Assembly (NCBI GenBank): GCA_964035795.1
Contig: OZ038320.1
Span: forward strand, 25,484,118-25,548,117
From: Pterobdella sp. o SKG-2022
Lineage: Eukaryota > Annelida > Clitellata > Hirudinida > Piscicolidae
DNA length: 64,000 nt
Direction of reading: 5' to 3'
In this document: positions 1-13,731 of the stretch, one piece after another
Layout of the letters: each line of letters begins with the position of its first letter
Numbering within the stretch: position 1 is the stretch's first letter
Made by a program: the position numbers and the translations under genes
Notes under the pieces: generated by a model
What the model saw: the letters and a program-made list of their open reading frames with translations, nothing else
Database searches by the model: none
What the model was told of the DNA's origin: nothing

Positions 1-135
1 TTCTCACCACCACCATCATCACCACCACCATCATCATCACCACCATCATCATCACCACCATTCCCATTAAAACCCTCATCACCATTACCCTCATCCCCAT
101 CGTCATCACCACCATCATAATCACCAACGTCATCT
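1..135. repeat. CAY trinucleotide microsatellite
   Basis: A run of CAC/CAT triplets, interrupted near the end, begins at the window edge. It could be read as a histidine tract on the + strand, but no surrounding coding context supports this, so it is called a simple repeat that may extend to the left. Confidence 0.85.
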
Positions 136-3100
136 CTTCCAGAACATTACCAACAGCTTAAGACAACCACACTAATCCCCGCTGATAGATAAAGGCACAA
201 TGAAGAAAGAAACATGATTCCCCACGAGAATACATCACAAACTTTGAAATCAATAGCATCGATTGATTTTTCAGTAATTATAATCTCAATCATTTTATGG
301 AAATTTTTGTCGGAGTTGAAAAAATCTTTGGAAAAGTATGGAAGTATCTTTTGAGGCACCTATGTTTTTATGTTCAGATGATGATTTGTAGAGAGTTTTA
401 ATTTTTTTTTTCATAAAACTTTTTTTCATAAATTTTTAATTTTTTAACTTTTTTAAAAGTGAAGAAATTTTATATATTTTCCACAAAGATATAAATAAAT
501 TTGTAAGTTTTTCTACATTTTTTTGTAACCATTATCCAGAAAAATGCATTTTTTTATTCTTTATTATTCTTTCACAATAGTGTTTTTTAGTATTTATTGT
601 CGTTTGATATCAAGTGTTGTGAGGAAATAATTATTGTTCCTCTCCACAGACCACCCCTGCCAGCAACACCATCCCCTCAAAATTTTGCGAAATTATATTT
701 ACAGAACACACATAGTTACCTAACACACATACATAACAAACACGTACATAAAACACCAAAAAAAACACACACACCATAAGCATACACATACATAAAACAA
801 ACGTACATAACACACATATAAATAAAAACTCATACAACACAGATACAAACACACTTCTTATTTCACACTACATAACTGACACTAAAATCACGTTACACGA
901 GTTAGACTTGTTGTCATAAAACATAAATAAAATAACAACAATACCAATAAGAAATACTCTATACTAAATACATGCGTCAACAAAATAAAATTCTTTTTAA
1001 TAAACATAAAAGGTTCTGCAAAGCAACCGCTATAAAAATACAGCAACTCTTCTTATAGAGAAAGGGTTTGTTTGTATTGAATATCTTTTGGTTCTATTTT
1101 TACCTCATATATTATTTTTGTTTATATCATATTTTTATCTCATTTTATTTTATTTTTTTTTATTTTTATTACAAAAAATTTTTTTCAAGCTGGTTCACTT
1201 TTAATATTTTTTTTTTGATTTCATATTTTGGTTCTATTGTAAACTTTTTATGTATTCCTGTTTCCTTTTGTAAACATTTGTTTAAATACATATAGCTGTG
1301 CGTATGTAAGGATTAGCTTAGCAATTTATCCTAAATATTTTCTTCACATGCGAAGTTATATGCATAGTTTATAGAAAGAATATTCAAATCTCTTTTGCTA
1401 TATATACTTACTCAAAAATATAATTGAAAAAGCAAAAAAAATAATTTTTCACTAGTTATACAAATTGTATTATAATAGAAATTTTTAAAAATAAAATCAA
1501 TTTATGAAGATTTTTTCCAACGTAAAATATATATTATTAATTCCAGTGGATGTATTCAATTTAAATAAAAGGAACTAAATTTTTCAAAAGAAATTCATCA
1601 AAAAAAGATTGCAGCACTAGTTTTTTACATGTTAGACATGTCAAATCCTGAAAGTTACATTTCAAAACAACATACCCAAAAATAAAGTCTATTTTCGAAA
1701 AAAATTTCATTCAAAATTGCCTCAATTGAAAATTTAAACAGAATTTACGATTTTAAATTCATAAAATGTCTATCACTTTTATAATTGTGAATTCAAAAAC
1801 AGAAGAATACTTACATGTTGTACTATACGAATTTAATATAACATAATATGAAGAATTAGTGTATTAATTCCCATAAAAACGATCGACTAAGTCATATACT
1901 GTCATATAGAATGTTAAAAATACAATGATTGAAAGCTGGGAACAATGTTCCGAATGTATCAGTTTCAGATTGAAAAAACAAAACTCATTTAAAAGTTGAG
2001 TGTCTTCCAAAGCATTCTTTAAATTCTTTTTTTTTCATATTATTATGATTGTTTTTTACTTATTATTTTATTGTTATTATTATATTTCAATTCATATTAT
2101 TACCTTATAAAACATATTTTGGATAATTTTTTTTATAATTATTATAAATCTACTTAGATACTTAATAATATTTTGTCATGATATTCAAATCTCTATAATA
2201 AAATTAGTACTAACTCCATTGAAATCTCAAGTAAAATACATCTAAATCAAGCATTTTTTCAGTTTTTCAGTTGAAAAAAAGCTAATGGCTCAAAAAATGA
2301 CAATAATGAGAAGGAATTTTATTCGAACAATAATATTGAAAACCTAATGTCGAAACTAATGATAGTATTTTACGATGGTAGAGTAAAAATTTGAATACTA
2401 TTGAGTATAGTCAGTAGAAATAATTTCTCTATAGTTAATGTTATAACTCATCAAAAAAATTGAAAATTTAAACGAAAAGTAAATCTACCGATGTTTTGAT
2501 TGTTCAGTTATATTAAGTTCACTTTTTATTTATTTATATTGATATTCATTTATTATTTATTTATTTAGATTCATATTTCAATGCTGTATTATGTTATGGC
2601 TTCACCCTATGGTGATATGCTCCGATGATTGAAATAATTGCTTTCCAAAAGAACAAATGGTCAAATTTTTATTTAAAAAAACAAAAATATTTATAAAAGT
2701 GCATAAAATGCCATAAATTCATTGAAATGTTTTAGTTTAAGTTTTAAAAACTATTCAATTTGCTTCCAATAATTTTTTCAACTAAAACCTTGGTAAAATT
2801 TTTTTTAACCTTCTTTACCCTATTTGACTTTTAATAAATGACTCAAAAATTTTTTCTTTCTTCACAGTCTCTTAAACATGTGTAATTGAACTAAAGTTTT
2901 AACAACTGTAAAACACAAAAAAAACCTAAGTCAATCGGGTTTTTTATAGAGAATAAAACAAAAATGAATTAAGAGGAAAGACGAATGGAGATTGCAAGAG
3001 TCATACATCATAAAAGGCCCTTAGTTGTCACCACCGTTTTAACTCTTCTGAAGCTGAAAATAACCATTATGATTTGAAATAACCATTATGATTTGAAATA

Positions 3101-6100
3101 ACCATTATGGCTTGAAGTATGAATATTAAGAATAGTTACCTATTATCTAGTAATAATAATGAATAAGTTAGTTAAATAAAACTAATTTTAATATTTAATA
3201 AAAATAAAAATATAACTAGTATTTTTGGTATAATTCAAACGGTATTGAAAGAATAAAAAAGATAATAATAAACATAACAAAGTCAACAATAGTAAAATAA
3301 TAAAAATAAAAAAGATAAAAGTCTAACAAGCGATTTCAGTGGAAAGTTCCATTTAATAATGCTAGAAGTATTTCAAGGAGAAATCAATACAGAATACTTC
3401 TCACAAATCCATATATAATAAAGGGCAAAAACAATGAATGAAAAATTCAGTAGATGACAGATTACAAAAACAAAAGTAATAAAAATTTACAAAAATGGAA
3501 AAAAAAATAATTGTAAGTATATAAATAATAAACGAAAAATTTAAAATAATATAACATGAAATGTCATTAACAAAATGCCAATAATATAAGAAAATATAGA
3601 ATAATAAAAAAATTATAACGGTGATAAAAATAATTTATAAAATAATTATGACGATACTAAAAAAATAAACCTATTATGAAATTTGATCAATGGGAAACAA
3701 TAGACTTTGAGGAAAAACCCTCATAAGAGAGCAATCAAATTGAATAGGAAGTAATGAAAAGGATGCTTAACTACCACGTGTGTATGGATTTAATAGGAAT
3801 TAAAGGCTTTGCTTATGTTTCGGGGGGTTGCCACTTTTATATTGAGTTTGTATTCGTTATTTGATATTGATATGTTTTGAATACCTGTAAATACTATTAA
3901 TATAAGTTTTTTAATTACTGACACAAGAAAAACATGGGGCGAATGTATATAGAAGTATATAAGTGTATAAATTATTTAGTTTTTGTTTAAAAATCTAGAC
4001 TCTTTTTGTTGAACGTTTTATCGTGCTTTTATCATTTTTAATATTAAATTTGTATATTATATATTTTTGTTTTGGGTATTGAATAAATAATAAGTGGTCC
4101 TATATTTATTTTTATAAGCCAAAGGGCCAGCGCTGTTATGAGTTGTGCGAGAGATTTTCGGAATTGAAAGATAAAAAACCATTTAAAAAGATATCACTTC
4201 ATGTTTATTTAGATTGGATTTAAAACAACTTTTCATAAACTTATTTCCTCCACGCCAGTATTATGAAGCTTTATTCAAATGAACAATTAATATACATATA
4301 TAGATGGCATTTTTTAAAATACGTTGCATAAATTCAATTAATTTTATGAATTTAAAATCGAGCTTGATATAAAATTAATTAAAGTGGCAATAAAATGAAT
4401 GGAAATTGTTTTAGAAGCTAGGGCAGATTAAGATATACGATAAAGTGAGGTTCATAAGGAATTTAAAACAGGGAAACCCAGTTTAAAATGGAGATATCGT
4501 GCTTTGAAATGTGTTTTTAGCTCCAAAAAGCATATGATATTCATTTTTAATTTAATGTTGTTTTCAACTTACTCCCTCATTTTTAAATGTGAGTTATTGA
4601 AAAACATTTAAATTAACATCTTTGCTTTTGTTTTTTAATGTCAAACACCCAGGAGCTAAAGTAACTAGAAAAACTAAAACCACAATAATAAAGGTTTTCT
4701 GATCATTTTATTCTCATTTTGAAAAAATATTATTTAATATTATTGTTTTTCTTAAAAAATTATAATAATTTTAGTAACCTAAAAAACCATTATTTGTGTT
4801 TTAAAAAAGCCTATTATATCAGTACTGATCAATGGCTGCAAACGCGAAGGACCTTTGAAGCTCTCAATGAAAAAATTCATTTCGTCTAAAAGCTTAAAGC
4901 CTACTTCACCTAACACCTCTAGTGTAATATTATATCTGATATATGAAAACAGTGTTTAATGATAGGATTTGTATAACAATGTACTATGTATGATGCAGTT
5001 CACATATCTAAATCAAAATAATCTAGCATTGATTTCTATAAATGAAATATTTAAGTATTTAGTTTTTTTTGCTTTTTGAGTAAAGATGCTTGCAAAAACT
5101 GTTTAAATCTCTATATATCAGTTTTGAAACACTGACTGATTTCATGGTAACATTTATTAATGACAAACACACACAAAAAAAATGACTACTGCAAAACCCA
5201 TAATGAAAAAGCATTTTTACTACAATTAATTCCTATCACCGAAGTATCAACAGTGAAATAATAATGCTTTCAGTTGATTGGTCCCAAAGCTGTATCATGT
5301 TATGCATCGTCTTGGTCTTAATGCTATTTATTTTAAAGAGGTTTATGGGTAAATTGTGAACAATTAAATTAGCATTAGCTTATTAACCTTGGTCTCTTTG
5401 TATATTAATTTTTTTCAAATATTCATTGAGATATGTATATAAATTAAGATATTAAACCTATATTGTGATAAGCACAATCGGCTTGACGCCGTGTAACCCC
5501 TGTTATATCGATAAAAATTAACGCCTGAAGTTTAAAAAGTAACCTTGTTTCAACTAATATTTTTTTAAAAATATACGTCTTCAAAAACTGTGTAGTTTCA
5601 CTAACTTTAATTAAATAACTATTTATAGCAATATTATAAATGGACAATACTATTAAAACTCCTAATATTTGTATCTTTATCAAAAAATATTTCATATATA
5701 TTTTTCATTATTTTTTCAATGTTATGATTTTTTATAATCATTCAGAAATAGATAAGGCCAGAGCGCTGAATTGTGTCTGTCACTTTTCCTTCACACTTTG
5801 CAGATAAGTGCTCGTATGACTGAATGTTTGGTGCGGAATTTTCTAGATTGTTTCAGGGAAGAATTCAGTGATTTCCGAATAAAAGCATGCTGAAGGTTTA
5901 TCTATTTGGTTGATTCTCATATGTTTGTTTTTAGAATTTCTAAAGTTTGCAAAAAAATAATGTTGGAGTGCTGGATTGTTCATTATGAAAGTTTAATAGC
6001 ATTTCATGTTAAAGTTATATTAATAACAAAACTAAAAAATTAATGAGTATTTCCAATCAAAAACTAACCCAGTTTTATGTGTCATGTATAAAAGAGCTTC

Positions 6101-9100
6101 CCAATTCTCCAACAACCCAAATGACTATTAATAAATACTTTAAATGATGTGTCGTGTCTCTACAAAGAAACTATCAGAAGCTTTTATTATCAAAAATTTA
6201 GATATAAAATATAAATCCATCAATATATTGATAAAAGTAATTTTTGATTATTTATTATTTATTTATTTATTATTATTATTATTATTATTTATTTTTATAT
6301 TATTTTTTTGTTTTTGCATTATTTTTTTTTTAATTATTATTTAATTCACTTAAATATCTAGATACATTATCCACATATGTATCTAGATACATTATTTATA
6401 TACATAATCATTATTCAATAAAACTATTAAAGTAATGTAATGGAATAGATAATGAGTCATTAGTAATATTCATAAACAGCACCAAGACAATCCTAGAGTC
6501 TAATTTACAGCGCCTTCTATTGATCGGGTATGACTCACGTTATAATTTGTGACGGTTAGTCATACCATTCCAGTAGAAATCCACTTTTTTTAAAAATTAT
6601 AAACAAAATTAGATTTTTTTGAATTTTTGGCTTTCAAAGTTCGAAAAAATCTTTTGTAAAAAAATGTTTTTAATGCTTATAATGTACAAGACTATTTTTA
6701 AAAGTTGTTAAAATTAATATACAGAGTTATATACATATATTTTAGTGTTAAAATAACAAAAAATATACATTAAAACTAGCCTAAAAAAAACACGTGGTTA
6801 AACAATTTGTAAGAACGAAATAAAGAATATTTTTGTATTTACAGAAATCGATATTTTATTAAAAACATTTGTCATTATTATTTCTATTATTTTTATTTTT
6901 TTATTATTGTTTATATGATTATAAAAAATCATAATAAGCATACAGCTTTAAGCCGGCATCATAAATGATGTGTTAATACGTGGGAGATAAAAAACACACA
7001 TATTAATAACACCTCCATGCAGTTCACACCCTGAATATGCACTTACTGTAATAACAGCTGCAGAATCTCATGTTATATTTAAAAAAACAACACAAAATGA
7101 AAAAAAAATAAAATTGAAAAAAGTGTTAAAAAAATATAAACAGGGAAAAACAAAAAAAAAGATTATAAAAGCTATAAAAAAAACACAAGCTTATGAGCAG
7201 ATTCTTTGGGAGAAAAACTATTAGTGAATGATAATTAAAAGGCCATTTAGATTAAGATTCCATGGCGCCAAAAGTTATACATAATGCTGGTGAAAACGTA
7301 CCTCCGTTATCTCGACTTGCATTAAAATGCTGGGCTGTCTGCTGTTATCAATCCGTTTTTGTTTTGTTAATCTTCTGTTTATGTTTTTTGTCCTTCGATT
7401 TTTATATACTTTTTTTCAAATTAAAATTTTTTTTTTGAATAAATTTAATTTCGTTTTTATATTGTTTAAATATATGCTTTTACATGGACGATCTCTGCAA
7501 AGGTTTTTATTCATGGCATTTCTTGCATCGTTTAAAATGCTTTCTTGAAAGTGCTTCTTCACTCGCTTTGAATAATTTAAAAAGATCGATTTCATGGCTA
7601 GATTCAGTTGTTATTTTCCTATCTGACATGGGTGAAAAATACTTGAAAATCAAAAAATTTTAAATAATGAATAAAAAAAGAGAAAATTTCAATGATGAAA
7701 AACCCATGATGAAATGGATATGAGCGATAGTAAACACATACAAAAAGATATTCATTTCGCTTTCCAATGAGAAAACTAATGTAAATGATAGTAAATATAT
7801 TCTTATATATGAGATTAGTAATAAAATAAAAAGAAAAATATACAGAAAACTTCCATAGTTAATTAATCAAATTTATCATGTTAATTTGTGCAGATAAATA
7901 CTGGGTTTTGAACCATTTATTCATTATAACAAACAATTCCCACTTTTGAGTATAACCTTTGAGCTATCAATATTGCAATTATGAACAAAAATGTAAAATG
8001 CAATTGCAATTATTTTAAGTTCAGATATGTTTGAGCTTTTTATCTTATTAATCCCATAATTATTCATGTTTATATCAATTAAACTTATGAAACAATGAAT
8101 TTAGAGTTAAAAACACATGAAACATACTTCAATAGTTTAAAAATCTAAACCTACATACAAATAAAAAAGGTTAAAAAAAATACTCCCAAATTTCTCAAGG
8201 TACCTAAACACACAATACAACCCGCAAAAACCCACTCATAACATCAATAATTAAAATTAAAAACCATGCGATCAACCTAGTTATCTGTAAAACATGATCT
8301 TCCATTTAAAAAAGATTTGTCAATAATTAACCGCCTTTCAAAGGACTTTCAACCAACAACTACTGTATTTCTTATATACTCGATGCCTATAATAACTAAT
8401 TCACAACAGTGGTAATTCTACTACTAAAACTAAAATCAATGAAAGTACATGTATTAATGAAAAAAATAACAATAATGGAGGGCCAAGTGCTGCGGAATAA
8501 ACACAACGATGAAAACAATCGCAGCATTAAATCAAGTGGATGCAGCACAAATAGTTGTTTTGAAGGGTGTGTGTGACAAGGTAGTCCTCGTTCTGTTTTT
8601 CTCATTATTTTTTCATCATTAAAAATACTCTATAACATGCTTTCATGCACCCATTTATGATATTTGGATAACTTGAAGCAGTAGCTTTATATAATAAAAA
8701 GTTATAAAATAAATATAATAATTTTAACTTTTATAACACGAAGTTTTACAGTGTTAAGGCCAATCATATAATCTTTTTAGCTATATACTTATATTCATAA
8801 TAGAAATAATTGAAGTAGTCCAAACACCATGATGTGGTCTTAAAACGCGAAACGCCACTATATATCTCATTGTATTAGATTACTCTGCATCTATTTGCTG
8901 ATAGTATGCTTGCCTGCAGAGTCTGCTTTGTTACGTACTTATACCGCATTGTTGACGGCTGACCTTTTTTTATACTAACTTCAATTGATTTAAAATGTCA
9001 CCTAATTGATTTATTATGTTGTCATTGTTTCCCCCATCACATACGTCTTTATTGCCGACTGATTTCAATGACACGAGCACACCATCAACTCAATCTTACA

Positions 9101-12100
9101 CACGTAAATATATTAACACGCGCACACGCAAACACGATTTTTTCCATTAAGATGCACGCATAAGCCGAAGACTCACAAATAGAGACATTTATTGCTCTCA
9201 ATTATTTATGCTGAACTCATCAAATTATTATGTCAAATAGTTCCAATACCATCCTTGTATCGTTAACCGTGTTGCTTGTATCGTTAATATATCCTTAAAT
9301 TTAATACTTTTATCGTTACTCATATAATTATGTGTTGGTTTGTATCATTACTTATATTATTAAATGTGTTTCTTTGTATGGTTAGATCTTTTATGGTCAT
9401 CCATGTATTTTTTGTTAAATACACAGATATGGTACAAAATCATATGCATTCATAATAGAAAATTATTCCAGCATACATGGTTTTATCTTTGATACGCTCA
9501 ATTGTCGTTGGAAATGGTAATGTTTTATAAAGTTGACGTTGTAGTTTTAATGTGTTTTAACGTTTAGTATCTCGTATTTCTCTCCATGTGTCGTTCGTCT
9601 ATCCTTGTAGTAGTATATCTGTCTTCATAATAGTTTTAAAATTCTTATAGTCTGTCTATTTTGTTTAATAGTAGTGTTTCAATATCTATACTTATACAAT
9701 AGTATCTCCTTAAGATGCCATATAGATTGATGGTTGCTTATATAAATACATACATAATACACGAATTTATTATATACATTCTGCCCACACATACATGATT
9801 CATTCTAGAACTTTTCTACATCATTAAAATACTCAATCTCCTTCCTTATCAATAGCATTACCTTTGATGGAGGTTGTTATTGCAGTAATTAAAAGAGAAT
9901 TTACATCTGAAGATGCGTCTAAGGAAAAGAGAAAATACTTATATTGGAAGATTAAGGCCTAAAAAAACATAGTAATGCATTCCACGGTAAGAAGTGTATG
10001 TGTGGTTAGCCGTGTCTTTGTAATATTTGGGATCTCATTCAGCTAAAATTTTTACTAATGTTCTTTACTGTTTTATCTTATTTAGTTACAATTATACAAA
10101 CTCTGTTTTTTTCCTATATTATTTGCATAAAAATTAAGAAACGAATAAATAATAAGAAAGTTAGAATGAAAACCAATCACAATGCAGGTAATAAATCTAT
10201 TGTAAATTAATTGTGGAGAGACTTTTATATGCGAAATGGTGGCGAGGCTTGTGAGGTCTTTAGTGCATACATGACATCTTGTAGTGTCATATCAACTGTT
10301 TTATAATGCATAAATCATCCTATAGCAATTATAAAAAGTCTCAGTAGAATAATGACATCTAAACCAAGGAGGTAAAGATTTAAACGGAAAAACATTTTAG
10401 GTTCCTTACATTGAAGGAAAGGCGCTAGATTTTTAGATTAAGATGAAAATCAAAAGCATATTGAGTATATAGATAAAGATATAATGATCGAAAAAAGTCA
10501 TCATAGAACTATTTTATAATAGCCATTTAGGCTAGACCAAACGATAAGTGATCCATCATATAGACACATTCGACATTACAATGAAGATCAAAGCAGTATT
10601 AAACGATTGCAAGATTATGATTGAGAGGTAGTCTTCTAGTTGGTCTAGGTAGTGAGTTGAACTTTCAGACCACCTACTTCACACGTCTTGTTAGTGCGTT
10701 TGAGTCTAAAATGTTACTTATTTAATTTGTCTTCATTGTTTAAATTTTTCTTATGCGCTCTTGAGCTGTATAAATATTTGTGATAAATTTATTCAAAAAA
10801 TTTGCAAGAATTTTCGATATTAATTTGAACGTTTTAAAATATTAATGCACTTGTTGTTTAAAAGATATAATAAAGATACAACAATTGTCTCAAACGACGA
10901 TTCAGATATGCTAAGTATGTGATATTTAATTTGTAACATAGCTTATTATTGAGATTTTAACTAGCTTTGTCGCAAAAATATTTTCGACAAGTTTGCATCA
11001 TTTATAACAGAATTTATTTTCTGTGTTATTTGAAACGATTTTTTTGTTAGTTTCGTACAAAGCCACCTGCAGTCATAAGTGGTTGAGGCAACTTCAAAGG
11101 AAACAATGATACTTCTACACCACATACACCACAACATTCTAACATTTCACTTATAATAATACTATATACATAACAATACTGATACATAAGAATACGATAT
11201 ACAATATATATTGTATATAAATAATGATACTAAAGAGCCCCGCAAACAAACGTAACTAACACTTTATTCTATAAAATTCAACGCATTTGTTAATTAGCAT
11301 TATTGTCTAATTTGTGAAAATTCTCAAAATTAGTTCTAACATTTTAACGTGTTCATCTATTTTATAGGAGTATATGAGGAATATGAACAAAGAATACAAA
11401 ACCATTCCAATATGATAGTATATGGTAAAAGATAATTATTAGAAATTATTCATATTTATGATTATGTTTCATTTTAAAGCTAAACTTATCAAAAACTAAA
11501 GCTGTCTTAAAAATGCATTAAAAACCTCATAAATCAAGATAAAACCATTTTTTAAACTAACCATTTAAATATAAATAAACTCAAACTATCTTCTAGAGAT
11601 AATAACCAATTATGGTTTCATCATAAATCGAAAAGCTTCTTAGTAAATTTTTTAACACCTTTGTGTTATTAACAAATTAAGTACACTTATTAACTAACAT
11701 GTGAATACTAGATTAATGGATATTAAATGATAAAAGGCTTTGACATTGGTATGAATGGCTACACTAACAGAGGGGCTTAAAGACTGATTTCCTTTCCAAT
11801 TATGGGCTTTGTTTGAGCGTTTTAACCGATTTTCAATAATTTAACATGAGTTTTATGTAGGAATAACAAAAATAATGAAACAATAAAGAAAAGAATGATT
11901 TAATTATATTGTTGTAAAATCCAGTTAATAGAAAATGAGAATGTTAATACTGTAATAGACAAAAACTCAAAAAGTCAGATTGTTTCTGTCAATCTACTAC
12001 GACAAAATGGCTCAACTAAACAATTGATAAAAACTACAAATGAGAAATAAGCTGTGGTCTTGATGAAAATTGGATAAGTAAAAGAATTCAAAGACATGCG

Positions 12101-12750
12101 AACGAACCACTTGATGTTTTATTGTGAAGATTTTTGAAGCAGGCTTATCTTTTTTGGTTTTTGTGAATTTCAAAAATAGACAAGGCACTATGAAAAATTT
12201 TTGAATAAAAGTTTAAGATGCATTAATTTAATGTAATTATTTCTGAAGTCTTTGAAATTTCGATAGTTTAACTTTTAAATTTAACTTAACGCAAATTCAT
12301 TAATATTTATACAATAATTATCTTTTAAGATTTTGTTTGAATTTCCATAAATGTTTTATTAACAAGAATAAAACCAAATTCAAACTAATATTAATAATAT
12401 TGCTAAACATAAACCTAACGCTGATGATAACATGGAAAAAATAGTACCAGTAGCAAGAACAATGATGAAGTGGTGAGAATAATGATAGAGTCAAAGAAAC
12501 GTGTGGCAACAAAAGAAAGTGATGCGGGAATTTCACTATTAACGATTTCTCTGAGAAGAAGCATCAAAGAAAGTTAATTGCACTTCACACATACATGCAG
12601 ATAGACTTAAAAAAACCTCTGTAACGAAATACAAGCAGACATTATACAAGTAACTTTTGAACATATATAAATCAACAAATAAAAATACTGAAACACATGA
12701 TCACCAAAATATAAGTTTAAAAAATGACTTGAGAGCTTGTAAACGTGATC
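136..12750. other. 12.6 kb without a convincing gene
   Basis: AT-rich sequence with poly-A/T runs and short random open frames dominated by Phe, Leu, Ile and Lys. No exon pair with good splice sites and matching phase was found on either strand. Two short patches look slightly more coding-like (a 31-codon ATG frame at 9867-9962 and a frame near 8476-8605, both +), but neither is recognisable. The stretch may be a very long intron of the TRIM9-type gene that begins at 13.7 kb on the - strand. Confidence 0.6.
3061..3117. repeat. 19-bp tandem repeat, three copies
   Basis: The 19-nt unit ATAACCATTATGATTTGAA occurs three times head to tail; the third copy differs by two bases. Noncoding minisatellite. 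Confidence 0.85.
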
Positions 12751-12795
12751 TTAATAACAGATGTATTCAATTATACAGATGGTAACAAAGCCAAC

Positions 12796-13731
12796 CTTTT
12801 GGGACTTGGTAGCAACGGTCAAAGGCTGCAGTCTGTGGCCCAAGTGTATGGTTGATTGCTGGTCCGTGCACACCTCACACACGCAACATTTGCACTGGCT
12901 ACAAAACATTGATGCTTTCTGGTCAGGATGATGGTAACAGTTTAACGGCTTTGAAGATATCTTCTCTAGACCAATGTCTATATTTATTGTTTTGTGGTTG
13001 TCTGAGCTGTGATAATTAATGTGACAATCGTCACACATAAACACTTCGCAAGGATCGCACATTTTTGACGCTGATTTTTTTTGAGATTCTTGACAAAGTT
13101 GACACTCTATAGTTAAATTTTTTGTATCTCGATATTTATTTGTGATGGAGGCTAGCGTTTTTGCTTTTGGCAGTGAATGTGAGCCTTTATCATCAGAGTA
13201 TGTGACTTTGGAGCACATGGGGCAGGTGATGGCCACTTGAGCGCTCACCCCTGTTGAGAGTTGAACAGCATTTTGATGGGAACAACAGGAGTTTTGTTGA
13301 CTGTATATTCCGCTAAGGTTAGCAAAACTTTGGCAACTAGAGCTGACATATGACTCGGGTCTACTACACATAACTCCAGAATCAGTCTCACTCAAAATAC
13401 TCATCGTCTCATCAGCATCAATAATGGTCATGTTGCATAACTTGGATCCAACAGCGGGTATGCTGCTTGCGTTGGTGGATCTATTGGGAGCATTGTTTAA
13501 AGCTACTCTAGAAGCGCTAGGGCAGTTTGAAATGATGCCAGAGTCATTAAGGTTCTTGGTTGAAAGGAGTGAAGGGGTGGAAACAAGAGCCATGGGAAGG
13601 GGCATTTGGATGCGGGATGCACACTCGAGACACACACTGTGGCAGCAGGAGGTGAGAAGGACTGGGTTGATGACTAAACGTCTACAAGCTACACATTTGA
13701 GTTCTTCTTCCATACGAGAAGAAAATTCCAT
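12796..13731 (-). CDS. TRIM9: TRIM9/TRIM67-type E3 ubiquitin ligase, first coding exon
   Basis: The 312-codon exon starts at 13731 and ends in phase 0 at a GT donor after a Ser-Gln-Lys. It holds a split RING: C13/C16, C29, C30-H31, C34/C37, a roughly 130-residue Ser/Asn-rich insert, then C170/C173. B-box 1 follows (C210, C213, C225, C228, C233, C236 and later His), then B-box 2 (C265, H268, C277, C280, C285, C288). A RING interrupted by a low-complexity insert and followed by two B-boxes is the hallmark of class I TRIM9/TRIM67, which ubiquitinate proteins in neurons and axons. The insert has an acidic patch with an S-x-x-S-E-T-D-S-G motif like that of vertebrate TRIM9. The expected coiled coil, COS box, FN3 and SPRY domains are not visible in the 12.7 kb downstream, so they lie beyond the window or the gene is broken. 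A second in-frame Met at residue 7 is an alternative start. Confidence 0.87.

Noticed and set aside
8396..8605. 69-codon - strand frame and a + strand frame ending at a possible donor
   Set aside because: Composition is slightly coding-like, but no acceptor, partner exon or family was found on either strand.
8828..8865. Possible hammerhead-ribozyme-like string (ATGATGTGG...CGAAACGCC)
   Set aside because: The conserved CUGAnGA core is not present and stem III could not be drawn.
9867..9962. 31-codon + strand ATG frame
   Set aside because: Reads like a coding remnant, but there is no homology, no splice partner and no upstream context.
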